The position numbers and the translations under genes are program-made. A stretch of 64,000 nt of DNA from GCA-002050365 sp038235165 (lineage in GTDB: Bacteria > Acidobacteriota > Blastocatellia > Pyrinomonadales > Pyrinomonadaceae), in the NCBI GenBank assembly GCA_038235165.1, contig JBBSUG010000014.1, positions 57,361-121,360 of the forward strand. The letters run 5' to 3'. Of this stretch, positions 16,358-24,764 are shown one piece after another; position 1 is the stretch's first letter; each line of letters begins with the position of its first letter. The notes under the pieces were generated by a model that did no database searches, was not told the origin of the DNA, and saw only the letters and a list, made by a program, of their open reading frames with translations.

Positions 16358-16669
16358 GTGCTGTTTCAAGTTATTATTACGCCCTCTGCGAAAGCTAATA
16401 TTTTTGAGGTGAATACTTGGTTGTTGGAAAATTACCCGGATGCGGCGGAAAAATGGCTGTGGGGAATCAGTCAAGCGGTAACTTCGCTTTCAAAATTTCC
16501 CGAAAGATGTTCGGTAAGTTCAGAAAGCGAAGCGTTCGATGTTGTCGTCCGGCAATTAATTTACGGTAAAAAGCCGCATATTTATCGAATTTTATTTTCC
16601 ATAAAAGACGAAAAGGTTTATATTCTGCGTGTTCGCTTAACCAAACAGCAGAGCATTTCGGACGAATAA
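16358..16669 (+). CDS. RelE/ParE-family toxin
   Basis: 103 aa from a GTG directly after the antitoxin stop. It shows the RelE/ParE fold pattern: VIITPSAKANIFEVNTWL, a central helix region (AAEKWLWGISQAV, LSKFPERC) and the C-terminal strands KKPHIYRILFSIKDEKVYIL then RVRLTKQ. Probably a ribosome-dependent endoribonuclease or a gyrase poison; the sequence does not tell which. The frame is intact, unlike the ParE at 4299-4610. Confidence 0.82.
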   Translation: MLFQVIITPSAKANIFEVNTWLLENYPDAAEKWLWGISQAVTSLSKFPERCSVSSESEAFDVVVRQLIYGKKPHIYRILFSIKDEKVYILRVRLTKQQSISDE

Positions 16670-16732
16670 GGTTTTCATCATTTGATTTGAAAAATCAAAA
16701 CACTGACTCTTTGATTTAAAAATCGTCTGCAA

Positions 16733-16822
16733 AAGACCGAAAGATACACATCGAATAAACGCTCTGATGTGTTGCAGTTTCAAGATGTAAAACAGAGGTT
16801 TAAGCGCGATTTGTTTGAATAA
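16733..16822 (+). pseudogene. Remnant of a second XPB-type helicase 3' end
   Basis: Thirty codons read TERYTSNKRSDVLQFQDVKQ then RFKRDLFE and a stop. They align without gaps to the C-terminus of the intact helicase (TEEYTSQKRSDVRQFQDVKQ, RFKRGLFE). Many differences are synonymous, so this is an old paralogue or replaced copy that was under selection, not a fresh duplication. Nothing upstream of codon 1 resembles helicase. Confidence 0.75.
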
Positions 16823-16824
16823 GA

Positions 16825-17421
16825 TCAGCTTTCGATTTGTTTTCCAAACTCGATTTGCGCGTAAACATCGGCAAGGGAAATCTGGCAGTCAACTGACTCC
16901 AAAACGATCACCTCGTTAAGTTCTTCGTAGATTTTCAAAAGCCACTGTTTTGATGTTTGCTTGATATAGTGTTCGACGCGCGGTTCGATCTGTTCGATGA
17001 GCAGACACTCGCGCAGGCTGTCCATTTTTTGATAAGCGATGAGTTTTTCTGTTTTGTCGCGGAAACGGGTTGATTTTGAAAGAACCTCGACGATAATTGT
17101 CGGGTTCAGTAAAATGTCGAATTCGTCATCATCAAACTGCGGTTCGTCGCAAACGATGACGACATCAGGATAACCGTAACGCCCGTTTCGTATTCGGACG
17201 CGCATATCGTTAGCGTAAAGTTCGCATTTTTTGCCACGTAACTGATAGCCTAAATCAACGGTCACATTTGTTCCGATTAAATTATGTTCGCGGCTCGCGC
17301 CTGCCATTGCGACGATTTCGCCGTCAATGAATTCGTGTTTTTCTTCCGCCTCGCGCTCGAAGGCGAGATATTCTTCGGGCGTGTATGATGTCGGTTTGAC
17401 GGCAGTATTATTTTTACTCAT
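16825..17421 (-). CDS. Uma2-family (DUF820) endonuclease-like protein
   Basis: 198 aa. Uma2 proteins have a PD-(D/E)XK restriction-endonuclease-like fold and are often multicopy. Seen here: YTPEEYLAFEREAEEKHEFI then DGEIVAMAGAS, HNLIGTNVTVDL, the metal-ligand Asp in YGYPDVVIV, and the Glu and Lys-region in PTIIVEVLSKSTRFRDKTEK. It converges on the helicase remnant with only two bases between them. Biological role unknown. Confidence 0.85.
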   Translation of the reverse strand: MSKNNTAVKPTSYTPEEYLAFEREAEEKHEFIDGEIVAMAGASREHNLIGTNVTVDLGYQLRGKKCELYANDMRVRIRNGRYGYPDVVIVCDEPQFDDDEFDILLNPTIIVEVLSKSTRFRDKTEKLIAYQKMDSLRECLLIEQIEPRVEHYIKQTSKQWLLKIYEELNEVIVLESVDCQISLADVYAQIEFGKQIES

Positions 17422-17608
17422 CTCAAATTTTCTCCCGTTGAAATCTTAGCAGAACTGCGCTCAAAGCGATAATTTTGAAGTGAATACCCGGCATTTATAA
17501 AATTTACCAGAAAACGAGATGCTGGTAACTGTTGGGTATTTCAGTCAAGCCTTAGCTTTGTATGGTGAAAAGTTGAGACTCGGATTAAATCACCGCCGAT
17601 TGTTCCGA

Positions 17609-18373
17609 TTAGATTTTTAATTTTATGCCGTCCCGCGCTTCGACAACTTCGCAGGACGGCGATAATTTGTTGACTTCGGCTTGAAAATCAACCGCATCCC
17701 ATTCCGGGTAAAGATGCGTCAGGATAACTTTTTTCGGCTTGGCATATCCGACGAGATACATCGCTTCTGACAATTCGAGGTGTTTTTCGGTCGGTTTATT
17801 CTTGAAAAAAGAACATTCCAAAATCAGCAAATCAACGCCCCGCGCCAGCGTTCCCAAATCTTTCGTAAATCCGGTGTCGCCGGAATAAACGAGCGTTTTA
17901 TCTTGATCTCTGATGTGAATCGCCAAACTTTCGGCGGTGTGAGGCGTTTTGACGGCGACGGCTTCGACTTTCGGCAGAATCTCGAACTTGTCGAGCGGTT
18001 CGACTTCAATTATTTCAAGCGGAAATGGCTGTTCAAGAAGTCCGTAATCGTTTGCCGCATCGAAAGATACAATTAGTTTCTTCAAACCTTTCGCGCCGAA
18101 AATTGTCAGCGTTTTTTCTCTGTTCTGTGTTTCAGGCGCGTGTTTCGTACCGAACAAAAACGGCGCGAGTCCGCCGATATGATCGAGATGAAAGTGCGAA
18201 ATCCAGATCGCGTCGAGCTTCGCCCAATCGAGATTTTCCTGCGCCATCCGGTGAATTGCCGAAGCCGAACAGTCGAGCAACAGCGAACCGTTTTCACATT
18301 TCAACCAATAACCCGACGAACTGCGTTGCGGGTGCGGAACCGCCGTTCCCGCACCGAGTATGATAATTTTCAT
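17609..18373 (-). CDS. MBL-fold metallo-hydrolase (RNase Z-like)
   Basis: 254 aa. Metallo-beta-lactamase fold with the metal motif HFHLDHIGG, a downstream His (VKTPHTAESLAIHI), the bridging Asp in VYSGDTGFTKD and the last His in KKVILTHLYPEWD. It starts with IILGAGTAVPHP, as in RNase Z and related phosphodiesterases. It lacks the long RNase Z exosite arm, so a small-molecule or nucleotide substrate is equally possible. Transcribed divergently from bshB1 across a repeat-filled 123-bp gap. Confidence 0.85.
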   Translation of the reverse strand: MKIIILGAGTAVPHPQRSSSGYWLKCENGSLLLDCSASAIHRMAQENLDWAKLDAIWISHFHLDHIGGLAPFLFGTKHAPETQNREKTLTIFGAKGLKKLIVSFDAANDYGLLEQPFPLEIIEVEPLDKFEILPKVEAVAVKTPHTAESLAIHIRDQDKTLVYSGDTGFTKDLGTLARGVDLLILECSFFKNKPTEKHLELSEAMYLVGYAKPKKVILTHLYPEWDAVDFQAEVNKLSPSCEVVEARDGIKLKI

Positions 18374-18374
18374 A

Positions 18375-18496
18375 TTCCAAATTCCAGATTTCAGATTTGC
18401 CAGAACCTTTTCCGTACAAATAGAATCAAACGAACGTAATTATAAACCTTTCCAGGTGAAAGTCTGGAATTTGGAATTTGGAATCTGGAATTTACA
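18375..18496. repeat. Inverted heptamer tracts between divergent genes
   Basis: Left tract TTCCAAA, TTCCAGA, TTTCAGA (18375-18395) begins next to the MBL start codon. Right tract TCTGGAA, TTTGGAA, TTTGGAA, TCTGGAA, TTTACAA (18463-18497) runs into the bshB1 ATG. They contain a perfect 15-bp inverted repeat (18374-18388 with 18463-18477). Both promoters must lie inside or between the tracts. Confidence 0.7.
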
Positions 18497-19234
18497 ATGG
18501 AAATAGATATTTTGGCAATTTTCGCGCACCCCGACGATGTTGAATTAACCGTCGGCGGAACGCTTTTGAAAATGAAATCGCTCGGCTACAAAACCGGCGC
18601 ACTCGACGTAACGAAAGGTGAAATGGGAACGCGCGGGACGGTTGTAGGACGCGCCGCCGAAGCCGACGAAGCGGCGCAGATTTTGAAATTGGATGTGCGC
18701 GAAAATCTCGAACTGCCCGACGGTCACGTTTGGGTGACGGAAGAGACGCGCACGAAATTAGTCAGGGTTTTGCGCCGTTTGAAGCCGAAAGTTTTGCTGA
18801 CCCACCAAGCCGACGACCCGCATCCCGACCACAATCACATCGTGCAGCTCGTTCGTGAAGCGGCGCGGCTGTGTTCGATGCAGAAATACGACGGCGATTT
18901 CGGACAGGAACGGACGAACGCGCCGATTGTCGCGCACAATATTTTTTCCCAGCGCGTCACCCCGTCATTCGTCGTTGATATTTCCGATTTTCTCGACCAA
19001 AAAACAGAAGCGATTCGCGCCCATAAATCTCAGTTTTACAATCCAAATGCCGGTAAAGACGAATTGGAAACGCGCCTGACGAACGAAGGATTTATTGACG
19101 AACTCGAAAATCGTTCGCGCTATTTCGGAAGTTTGATTGGCGCGGCGGCGGGCGAACCATTTTTCGTGAGAGAAGTTTTAAACGTCGCCGACCCGGTTGC
19201 GCTGCTGACCAGACCGATGAATCTATACTCTTAA
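18497..19234 (+). CDS. bshB1: Bacillithiol biosynthesis deacetylase BshB1
   Basis: 245 aa PIG-L-family zinc deacetylase. BshB1 removes acetyl from GlcNAc-malate in bacillithiol synthesis. Zinc motif AHPDDVELTVGGTL, then TKGEMGTRGTVVGRAAEADE, the NLELPDGHV segment and the second metal region HPDHNHIV agree with BshB1 over generic LmbE proteins. No bshA or bshC lies in the window. No Shine-Dalgarno is evident because heptamer repeats run up to the ATG. Confidence 0.88.
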   Translation: MEIDILAIFAHPDDVELTVGGTLLKMKSLGYKTGALDVTKGEMGTRGTVVGRAAEADEAAQILKLDVRENLELPDGHVWVTEETRTKLVRVLRRLKPKVLLTHQADDPHPDHNHIVQLVREAARLCSMQKYDGDFGQERTNAPIVAHNIFSQRVTPSFVVDISDFLDQKTEAIRAHKSQFYNPNAGKDELETRLTNEGFIDELENRSRYFGSLIGAAAGEPFFVREVLNVADPVALLTRPMNLYS

Positions 19235-19284
19235 AAAAGGAGAAAAATTTTAAAGGTATGCGTCTTCGATCTTTCACCTTTCTA

Positions 19285-19812
19285 TCACATTTGCCTGCCG
19301 AGTTCGGGAACGATGTAAAGCAGCCACCACAAAAGAATCTGAATCGCTAAAACGATGAAGCTCAAACAAAAACTGACGAGAGCGAATTTGCGTCCGCCAA
19401 GCTGCGGGTGGCGCAGATAAGTAAAATATCCAAAACTGCTGACGATGAACGTGAACGGCACAAATAAAATTCCGATGTACGGCACGAGCGAATAAACAAA
19501 ACACGCCCAAGCCATCTGTGAAACCGTATTTTCGTTGCGTTCAAACAAATTGACGATTTCCTTGCGTTCGGCATTTTCAATCAAAAAAGATTGTCCCTGC
19601 AAACGATAAGAAGCCCGCAAACTGTCGAGCGGTTGATATTCTTCACGCAGAAGTTTTCCGCAAACCAAACAAAATTGGGCATCGCCGCGTCGCGCCTCTG
19701 CGCCGCAAGCCGGACAAAAACCGCAGACGGCAACGGCAATCGGTAGCGGACGTTCAAAATTTGTCTGCCGCTCGCCGCTGTTTTCCGCTGTCTGATCTTT
19801 ATCTTTTTGCAT
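19285..19812 (-). CDS. Zinc-ribbon membrane protein
   Basis: 175 aa. A cytosolic N-terminus carries a zinc ribbon (CGFCPACGAEARRGDAQFCL then VCGKLL, about residues 30-55). After a linker there are two to three transmembrane helices (MAWACFVYSLVPYIGILFVP; FALVSFCLSFIVLAIQILLW). Function unknown. Start and NurA stop overlap, so it is last in the VWA/Dph6-like/NurA operon. Confidence 0.7.
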   Translation of the reverse strand: MQKDKDQTAENSGERQTNFERPLPIAVAVCGFCPACGAEARRGDAQFCLVCGKLLREEYQPLDSLRASYRLQGQSFLIENAERKEIVNLFERNENTVSQMAWACFVYSLVPYIGILFVPFTFIVSSFGYFTYLRHPQLGGRKFALVSFCLSFIVLAIQILLWWLLYIVPELGRQM

Positions 19813-21023
19813 TATCGTCTTCTGCCTTTGCTCGCCGCTTTTCGCGCCACGCTGAAGTTTAGTTTTTCACGACTGGCAAAGTCTTGTAAAGCACCGAGAA
19901 AAACTTCGCGGTCGCGCATCGTGATGACTGCCGTTTGATCGGCTGTTTCTAATGCGTATGGATAGCCCAAACCGATCACGCATTCGGCGCGGACGACATC
20001 TAAAACTTCGTTCAAAAGACCGGCTTCATAAACCCACGACGGAATATCGAGACGCGCCGGTGCGCCGTCGGAAGTCGTCTGCAAATATGTAAATCCAACG
20101 ATTGACCTGTTTGTTTCCGGTTCAATAAACGCGCTCAAACCGCGTCGTTTTGAATAGCAATAACAGGTTCGGTCGCCCCAATTTTTCAAAACTTGCGGAA
20201 AGTTATCAGTCGCCGCGTGCAGAATCGTCGCGTCGTACAAAGTTCTCATATTGGATAGCGCACTGTCGCCGAAATTATCCAGTAAGGTCAATAAATCTCG
20301 TGCGTAACTGCGGTCAACATAACCGACGAGCGGAACTTGCGCGGCGATTGAAAAGCGGGCGAGTTCAACTAATTTATTGGTAAAACTAACCTGCAAACTC
20401 GTCTGCGGATGCGGGGTTGATAAAAGAAGTGTACCGTCGTAGAAAGCCAACGGCATTCGTTCGCCGCGAGATTGCCAGCCGCTTTTCTTCTGCAGAAAAT
20501 CTTCGACCTTTTCGATCTCCGCTTCAAAACGAATCTGTCCGACTTTCGTTTCGGGAATGACGGGTTCGTCCTGCGACAAAAGTTTTTCCGGCGAAAGCAC
20601 GAAAAACTTGGCGTTTTTCTCGTAAGATTGTTCGGCATTATGCGGGTTTTCAAACCAGCCGATTTGAATCGCCGCCACCGGCAAGGACGTTTCTTTTTCA
20701 GCATAAAGCTGACTGCCGTCCGCCGCAAATGTAGTGCGGTTTTGCAAAATACCGTTCGCCCACGCCCGCGCTTCTTCGTGATTCGCCCATTTCTCCGCAA
20801 ATGCGAACGAAAAAGACTCTGCATCGTTCAACTCCGCCGACGGCAGTGCGCCCGCGTCGTCCCTATCCTGTAATTTGTCCCAAATATCTGCGCTCGGCGT
20901 TTTACACAGGACTTGCAGTTTTTCCAGATAATCAGTCAAGTCGCCGAACTGCGTGTCGGCAAAACGCTGAAAATCGCCGCGTTGATTGTGCAGTTCAGAT
21001 GTTAAAAGTTCACGAAAAAGCAT
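19812..21023 (-). CDS. nurA: NurA-domain nuclease
   Basis: 403 aa. The central NurA domain is marked by TTFAADGSQLYAEK, where the Asp is the first metal ligand, and a distal PLVGYVDRSYARDLL motif with the second conserved Asp. In archaea NurA resects DNA ends with HerA-Mre11-Rad50; bacterial homologues also pair with HerA. No HerA gene is in the window. The protein is longer than the minimal domain, with an N-terminal helical region of about 100 residues. Ten bases separate it from the upstream Dph6-like gene. Confidence 0.85.
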   Translation of the reverse strand: MLFRELLTSELHNQRGDFQRFADTQFGDLTDYLEKLQVLCKTPSADIWDKLQDRDDAGALPSAELNDAESFSFAFAEKWANHEEARAWANGILQNRTTFAADGSQLYAEKETSLPVAAIQIGWFENPHNAEQSYEKNAKFFVLSPEKLLSQDEPVIPETKVGQIRFEAEIEKVEDFLQKKSGWQSRGERMPLAFYDGTLLLSTPHPQTSLQVSFTNKLVELARFSIAAQVPLVGYVDRSYARDLLTLLDNFGDSALSNMRTLYDATILHAATDNFPQVLKNWGDRTCYCYSKRRGLSAFIEPETNRSIVGFTYLQTTSDGAPARLDIPSWVYEAGLLNEVLDVVRAECVIGLGYPYALETADQTAVITMRDREVFLGALQDFASREKLNFSVARKAASKGRRR

Positions 21024-21032
21024 TTATATATT

Positions 21033-21707
21033 TTACAAAGTCAGCTCGGCATACCAAAAACTCGCCGCGTCGCCCGACAGAAAAGCGGGCGTGTGATTGT
21101 AGATTCGGGCGATTTTGTAATCAACCGCATTCTTGAAAAGTTTCCCGTCGAAAACAAAAGTGTGAAATTCGCCGTTTTCACCGCAGGCATCCACGCCGTC
21201 CGGTAAATCTGCCACAAACTGTTTGTCGAAGACGCGACCGCAAAATTCTTTGGGCAAATATTTTTCGTTGACGCAGATAACGACCGAACGAAAACCTTCG
21301 CGCCAAAATTCGTTGACCAAATCCAGCCGGTTTTCGTTCCACAACGGCAACACCGCTTCTAATTCTGCTGCCGCACAAACCTTTTCTTCCCAATCGCGGT
21401 GCGCCTGCAAATCAATGTCGCCGAAAATCGCTGCGTCAAAATTTTGCGCTTTCAACCGTTTTAGTTCCTCGATAAATACCGTTTCGTAACTTTGCCACGA
21501 CGCATTCGGCGTAATCAATTCCAACCGGAGCGCGTCGGCTTGTGCCCGCATCACTTCCCGCGAAACCGAATGCGAACGCGAATGCAAGCCCGTTTCGTCA
21601 AACATCGTCAAAAGATGCGTCACCTCATAATCATTTTCAACCGCACGGTTTAAGGCGAGACACGAATCTTTGCCGCCGCTCCACGAACAGAATGCTTTTT
21701 GCTTCAT
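21033..21707 (-). CDS. Dph6-like PP-loop ATPase (diphthine-ammonia ligase family)
   Basis: 224 aa adenine-nucleotide alpha hydrolase. The PP-loop is FCSWSGGKDSCLAL, followed by HLLTMFDETGLHSRSHSV, FGDIDLQAHRDW and the family C-terminal GENGEFHTFVFDG. The family makes diphthamide in eukaryotes and archaea, but bacteria lack that modification, so the bacterial substrate is unknown. Its ATG abuts the VWA gene stop. Confidence 0.85.
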   Translation of the reverse strand: MKQKAFCSWSGGKDSCLALNRAVENDYEVTHLLTMFDETGLHSRSHSVSREVMRAQADALRLELITPNASWQSYETVFIEELKRLKAQNFDAAIFGDIDLQAHRDWEEKVCAAAELEAVLPLWNENRLDLVNEFWREGFRSVVICVNEKYLPKEFCGRVFDKQFVADLPDGVDACGENGEFHTFVFDGKLFKNAVDYKIARIYNHTPAFLSGDAASFWYAELTL

Positions 21708-23033
21708 TTATTTTACTTTGCTCGTTCGGCGGTTCATAAAATCCATCAAGACAAATTGCGTCAAATTATTCGGATTGGCGAAATACGCTTTGCCGCGTGT
21801 CATTGCAGACATTTGTTTGACGAATTCGACCAGATAATAATCGCTGGCGAGCATAAATGTATTAATCATAATGCCGGATTTGCGACACGCCTGCACTTCC
21901 TTCATCGTTTCCGCCATCACGAACGGGTCGTTGCCCATCGAATTTTTGTAGAGCATTTTCTTGTCGCTTTCGACGTTTTGCGAATAGCGGCGGTGCGCGA
22001 AATACGCGGCGTTTGACGGTTCGATATAACACGCCGTCGGTTTGCCGTCCGTGACCATCACGATTTGTTTCATATCTTTGCGCTGCGCGTTTAAGATTCT
22101 CCGGGCAAGTTTCAACCCTTCCGCCGTATTCGTGTGATACGGTCCGACCTGCGTTGTTGCTAATTTTGCTAAAGGCAATTCTTCCGCGCCGTCGTGAAAC
22201 AAGACTATTTTCAAGGAATCACCGGCATACTGCGTTCTGATTAAATGAGCCAAAGCGAGCGCAACTTTTTTGGCGGGCGTAAAGCGGTCTTCGCCGTAAA
22301 GAATCATCGAATGCGAGCAGTCGAGCATCACAACGGTCGCGCACGACGATTGATAATCCTGCTGATAAACGTGCAAATCTTTATATTCCAAATTGAGCGG
22401 AACGCCCAAACCTTCCCGGGCGATTGCCGACAGCAAAGTCGAATTGACATCGAGATTAATTGTGTCGCCGAATTCGTATTCTTTCGAGGCTTGCGCGGCT
22501 TCGATACCGGTGTCGAGATAGTGCGTGTCGTGTCTGCCGATAGTGGATTTGCCCATCGAACCGAGCAGTTTTTGCAGCGTTTTATAGCCGAGAAAATCCA
22601 AGCCTTTTTCAGTCACTTCAAAGCGCACATCGCGCGGCTGCGCTTCGCCGACTTCGCCCTGTCCCTGTCCGTTTTGCTGTTCCTGCCGCTGTTGTTCGAC
22701 TTCTTTTAGATTCAAATAGCCTTCTTCGACCAATCTTTCGATCAATTGATTAATAAGTTCTTCGAGCAGCGAACCTTTAAATTTGCCGTCGTTATCGGCG
22801 AGCATTTTTTCAACGTCCATTTCGTCTAAAACGCCCTGTTCCATCAACGCCTCAAGCAGAGATTGCCGCAGCGCGTCGAGTGAATCGTCCATTTGATTGC
22901 GCTGGCGCGACCAGTAGTAATCGTCGTTGTAGCCCGAATCGAGCATCATATCCGACAGCGAACTCATCAGATCGCCGAGATTGATGTCCGACACATTGAA
23001 ACCCTTGAATTTTGAATAGCGAATAAATTTCAT
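21708..23033 (-). CDS. VWA-domain protein
   Basis: 441 aa from ATG 23033, which has AGAGGGG about ten bases upstream; the frame extends farther but that region is divergent promoter sequence. The N-terminal half is acidic and Gln-rich (VEQQRQEQQNGQGQGEVGEA). The C-terminal von Willebrand A domain has the MIDAS pattern DCSHS (VVMLDCSHSMILYG), a Thr (LIRTQYAGDS region) and Asp in VMVTDGKPTACY. Such proteins usually work with MoxR AAA+ ATPases, but none is adjacent here. First gene of the operon with the Dph6-like ATPase and NurA. Confidence 0.85.
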   Translation of the reverse strand: MKFIRYSKFKGFNVSDINLGDLMSSLSDMMLDSGYNDDYYWSRQRNQMDDSLDALRQSLLEALMEQGVLDEMDVEKMLADNDGKFKGSLLEELINQLIERLVEEGYLNLKEVEQQRQEQQNGQGQGEVGEAQPRDVRFEVTEKGLDFLGYKTLQKLLGSMGKSTIGRHDTHYLDTGIEAAQASKEYEFGDTINLDVNSTLLSAIAREGLGVPLNLEYKDLHVYQQDYQSSCATVVMLDCSHSMILYGEDRFTPAKKVALALAHLIRTQYAGDSLKIVLFHDGAEELPLAKLATTQVGPYHTNTAEGLKLARRILNAQRKDMKQIVMVTDGKPTACYIEPSNAAYFAHRRYSQNVESDKKMLYKNSMGNDPFVMAETMKEVQACRKSGIMINTFMLASDYYLVEFVKQMSAMTRGKAYFANPNNLTQFVLMDFMNRRTSKVK

Positions 23034-23194
23034 TCTTTTGTTCCCCTCTGTAATCCTGTTTTTCCTGACTTGCCATTTCGGGCGCGGAAGTTTATCTTTA
23101 AAACTGCACTTTCCCCAAATTTTGCTCTTCCCATACTTTAGTATATTAGTATATTTCACTCTCCCCATAAATTAAATAACGCAAGGAGTGAAAA

Positions 23195-23638
23195 ATGATG
23201 AAAAAATTTATTGTCGGATTGATGATGTCGTTAGTTTTTGCGGTCACGGTGCCGCTGACCGCTGACGCGCAAACGTGTCGCTGCCGCCAGGTTCGCCGGA
23301 GCAGTTATAACAACAGCCGAAATTACAATCGGCGCAACTACAACCGGCGCAATGTCAGCCGCAGTTCTTATGGAAATCGCGGCTATTCGGAAAGTTCTTA
23401 TGAAAATCGCGGTTATTCAAACAACGGCTATTACGGCAATCGCGGTTATGTTTATCAACGACCGAGTTTTTATCGCCGTCACCGCAACGTCGTTAATCTA
23501 GGCATTGCGACCGGCGGCGGCGCGTTAATCGGCGGCATCGCCGGCGGGAGACGCGGCGCAGGTGTCGGCGCATTAATCGGCGCGGGCAGCGGCGCACTCT
23601 ACACTTATGTTTTGAATAAGAAAAAACGACGCTATTAA
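23195..23638 (+). CDS. Secreted Tyr/Asn/Arg-rich glycine-zipper protein 1
   Basis: 147 aa. Signal peptide (MKKFIVGLMMSLVFAVTVPL, cleavage near ADAQ). The low-complexity middle has repeats of YNRR and [SG]YxNRGY. A C-terminal glycine-zipper segment (GIATGGGALIGGIAGG, GVGALIGAGSGALYTY) ends with a basic tail. Glycine zippers insert in or oligomerise at membranes. AAGGAG precedes the ATG. It is a paralogue of the next gene, with its own terminator. Confidence 0.75.
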   Translation: MMKKFIVGLMMSLVFAVTVPLTADAQTCRCRQVRRSSYNNSRNYNRRNYNRRNVSRSSYGNRGYSESSYENRGYSNNGYYGNRGYVYQRPSFYRRHRNVVNLGIATGGGALIGGIAGGRRGAGVGALIGAGSGALYTYVLNKKKRRY

Positions 23639-23670
23639 TTTTAACAATTTTAATTTTTAGCCGAAATTGA

Positions 23671-23700
23671 AAAGCCGCAATGTCGCAGCATTGCGGCTTT
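23671..23700 (+). terminator. Rho-independent terminator
   Basis: 12-bp stem AAAGCCGCAATG / CATTGCGGCTTT with loop TCGCAG, followed by TTC and a T-run. Ends the first glycine-zipper gene. Confidence 0.85.
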
Positions 23701-23873
23701 TTCATTTTTTCCCTTGTTATTTGATGTCAAAACTCTTCCTTATCTTCTATTAACAATTCACGATTGAAGCTCTCTAAACTATTCCGTTGATGTTTGCCCG
23801 AAATAGTATAAGCAAGTCATCACAAAAACCCTTGAACGATTTGTAAATCTCTGCAAGTATTAGCATTTATGAT

Positions 23874-23902
23874 TATGGCACGGTCATTGCTATTACTATA
23901 AT
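23874..23902 (+). promoter_or_regulatory. Likely promoter of the second glycine-zipper gene
   Basis: A perfect TATAAT at 23897-23902, about 47 bases before the ATG; the -35 region at the right distance (TATGGC) is poor. AAGGAG lies close before the ATG. The 310-bp gap otherwise holds only the terminator of the first gene. Confidence 0.45.
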
Positions 23903-23948
23903 TGACAGAAAGCCAGCAGCTTTCAAATTTTTAAGGAGAAATAAAAAA

Positions 23949-24284
23949 ATGAAAAAATTTACAGTAACATTCTTGTTGATGGCGATGATGGCGATTATGC
24001 TGCCGTTCACGGCAAATGCTCAAACTAGACGAAATTACAACAGCAATCGTGTGAACAGCAATCGCACATACACAACCCGCAATTACGCAAAGCCGAGCGT
24101 TTACGACAGACATCGTAACTTAATCAATATCGGCATCGGAACCGGCGCGGGAACATTACTCGGCGCATTGATTGGCGGCAGAAAAGGTGCATTGATTGGC
24201 GCAGCGGCAGGCGCGGGCGGTTCGGCACTCTACACATACAAAGTTAACCCGAAAAACAAAAGATATTATCGTCGCGGATACTAA
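23949..24284 (+). CDS. Secreted glycine-zipper protein 2
   Basis: 111 aa, paralogue of the preceding gene. Signal peptide (FTVTFLLMAMMAIMLPFTAN, cleavage near ANAQ), a shorter Asn/Arg/Thr-rich linker, then YDRHRNLINIGIGTGAGTLL and a glycine zipper (GALIGGRKGALIGAAAGAGG) ending in YTYKVNPKNKRYYRRGY. The zipper and the RHRN[VL][VI]N motif are conserved between the two; the low-complexity linker is not. Confidence 0.75.
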   Translation: MKKFTVTFLLMAMMAIMLPFTANAQTRRNYNSNRVNSNRTYTTRNYAKPSVYDRHRNLINIGIGTGAGTLLGALIGGRKGALIGAAAGAGGSALYTYKVNPKNKRYYRRGY

Positions 24285-24301
24285 ACCAGCCAAAACAAAT
24301 T

Positions 24302-24337
24302 GAAAGCCGTGATATGTGCAAATATATCACGGCTTTC
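24302..24337 (+). terminator. Hairpin, probable terminator
   Basis: 14-bp perfect stem GAAAGCCGTGATAT / ATATCACGGCTTTC with an eight-base loop, just after the second glycine-zipper gene. No T-run follows, so it could also protect the 3' end. Confidence 0.55.
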
Positions 24338-24342
24338 GCGTG

Positions 24343-24377
24343 TTCAATATTCAATGTTAAACCTGAAACCTGAAAAT
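24343..24377. repeat. Heptamer short tandem repeat
   Basis: Five 7-bp units in register: TTCAATA, TTCAATG, TTAAACC, TGAAACC, TGAAAAT. Located between the hairpin and the next gene. Confidence 0.6.
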
Positions 24378-24451
24378 ATTTCCCGTCTTGCGGGCGGAGA
24401 TAGTTTATAATGATATCCGCTTTGCAGATTTGAAAACGAGGTAATATTTTT

Positions 24452-24724
24452 ATGCAGGAAAGAGATATTTTTGACGAGAAACAGGAAACCAAAACGGCGA
24501 ATTTTGCTTGCCCGATGTGTCGTGAACGAAACGATTATGAAGTGCGCTGGTTGAAGCGGACGAAAAAAAGAAATCCGTCGCGCAATATGAACCGCGACGA
24601 CCGGGCGCGTTTCGACAAATCGCGTGATTATATGGTGCGCGTTGACGATCAGTTGATGTGTAAAAATATGCGCTGCCGCAAACGGTTTGAGATTCCATCG
24701 GCGCAGTCAATCGTTTTTATCTAA
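24452..24724 (+). CDS. Hypothetical zinc-binding protein
   Basis: 90 aa. Two Cys pairs (FACPMCRERND near residue 25 and LMCKNMRCRKRFEIP near residue 75) separated by a very basic stretch suggest a zinc ribbon that may bind nucleic acid. No family recognised. The start lies downstream of GAGG. Confidence 0.6.
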   Translation: MQERDIFDEKQETKTANFACPMCRERNDYEVRWLKRTKKRNPSRNMNRDDRARFDKSRDYMVRVDDQLMCKNMRCRKRFEIPSAQSIVFI

Positions 24725-24764
24725 TTCTTTTCCAATCGCGCGGCGGTGTGATATTCTCAAATTT

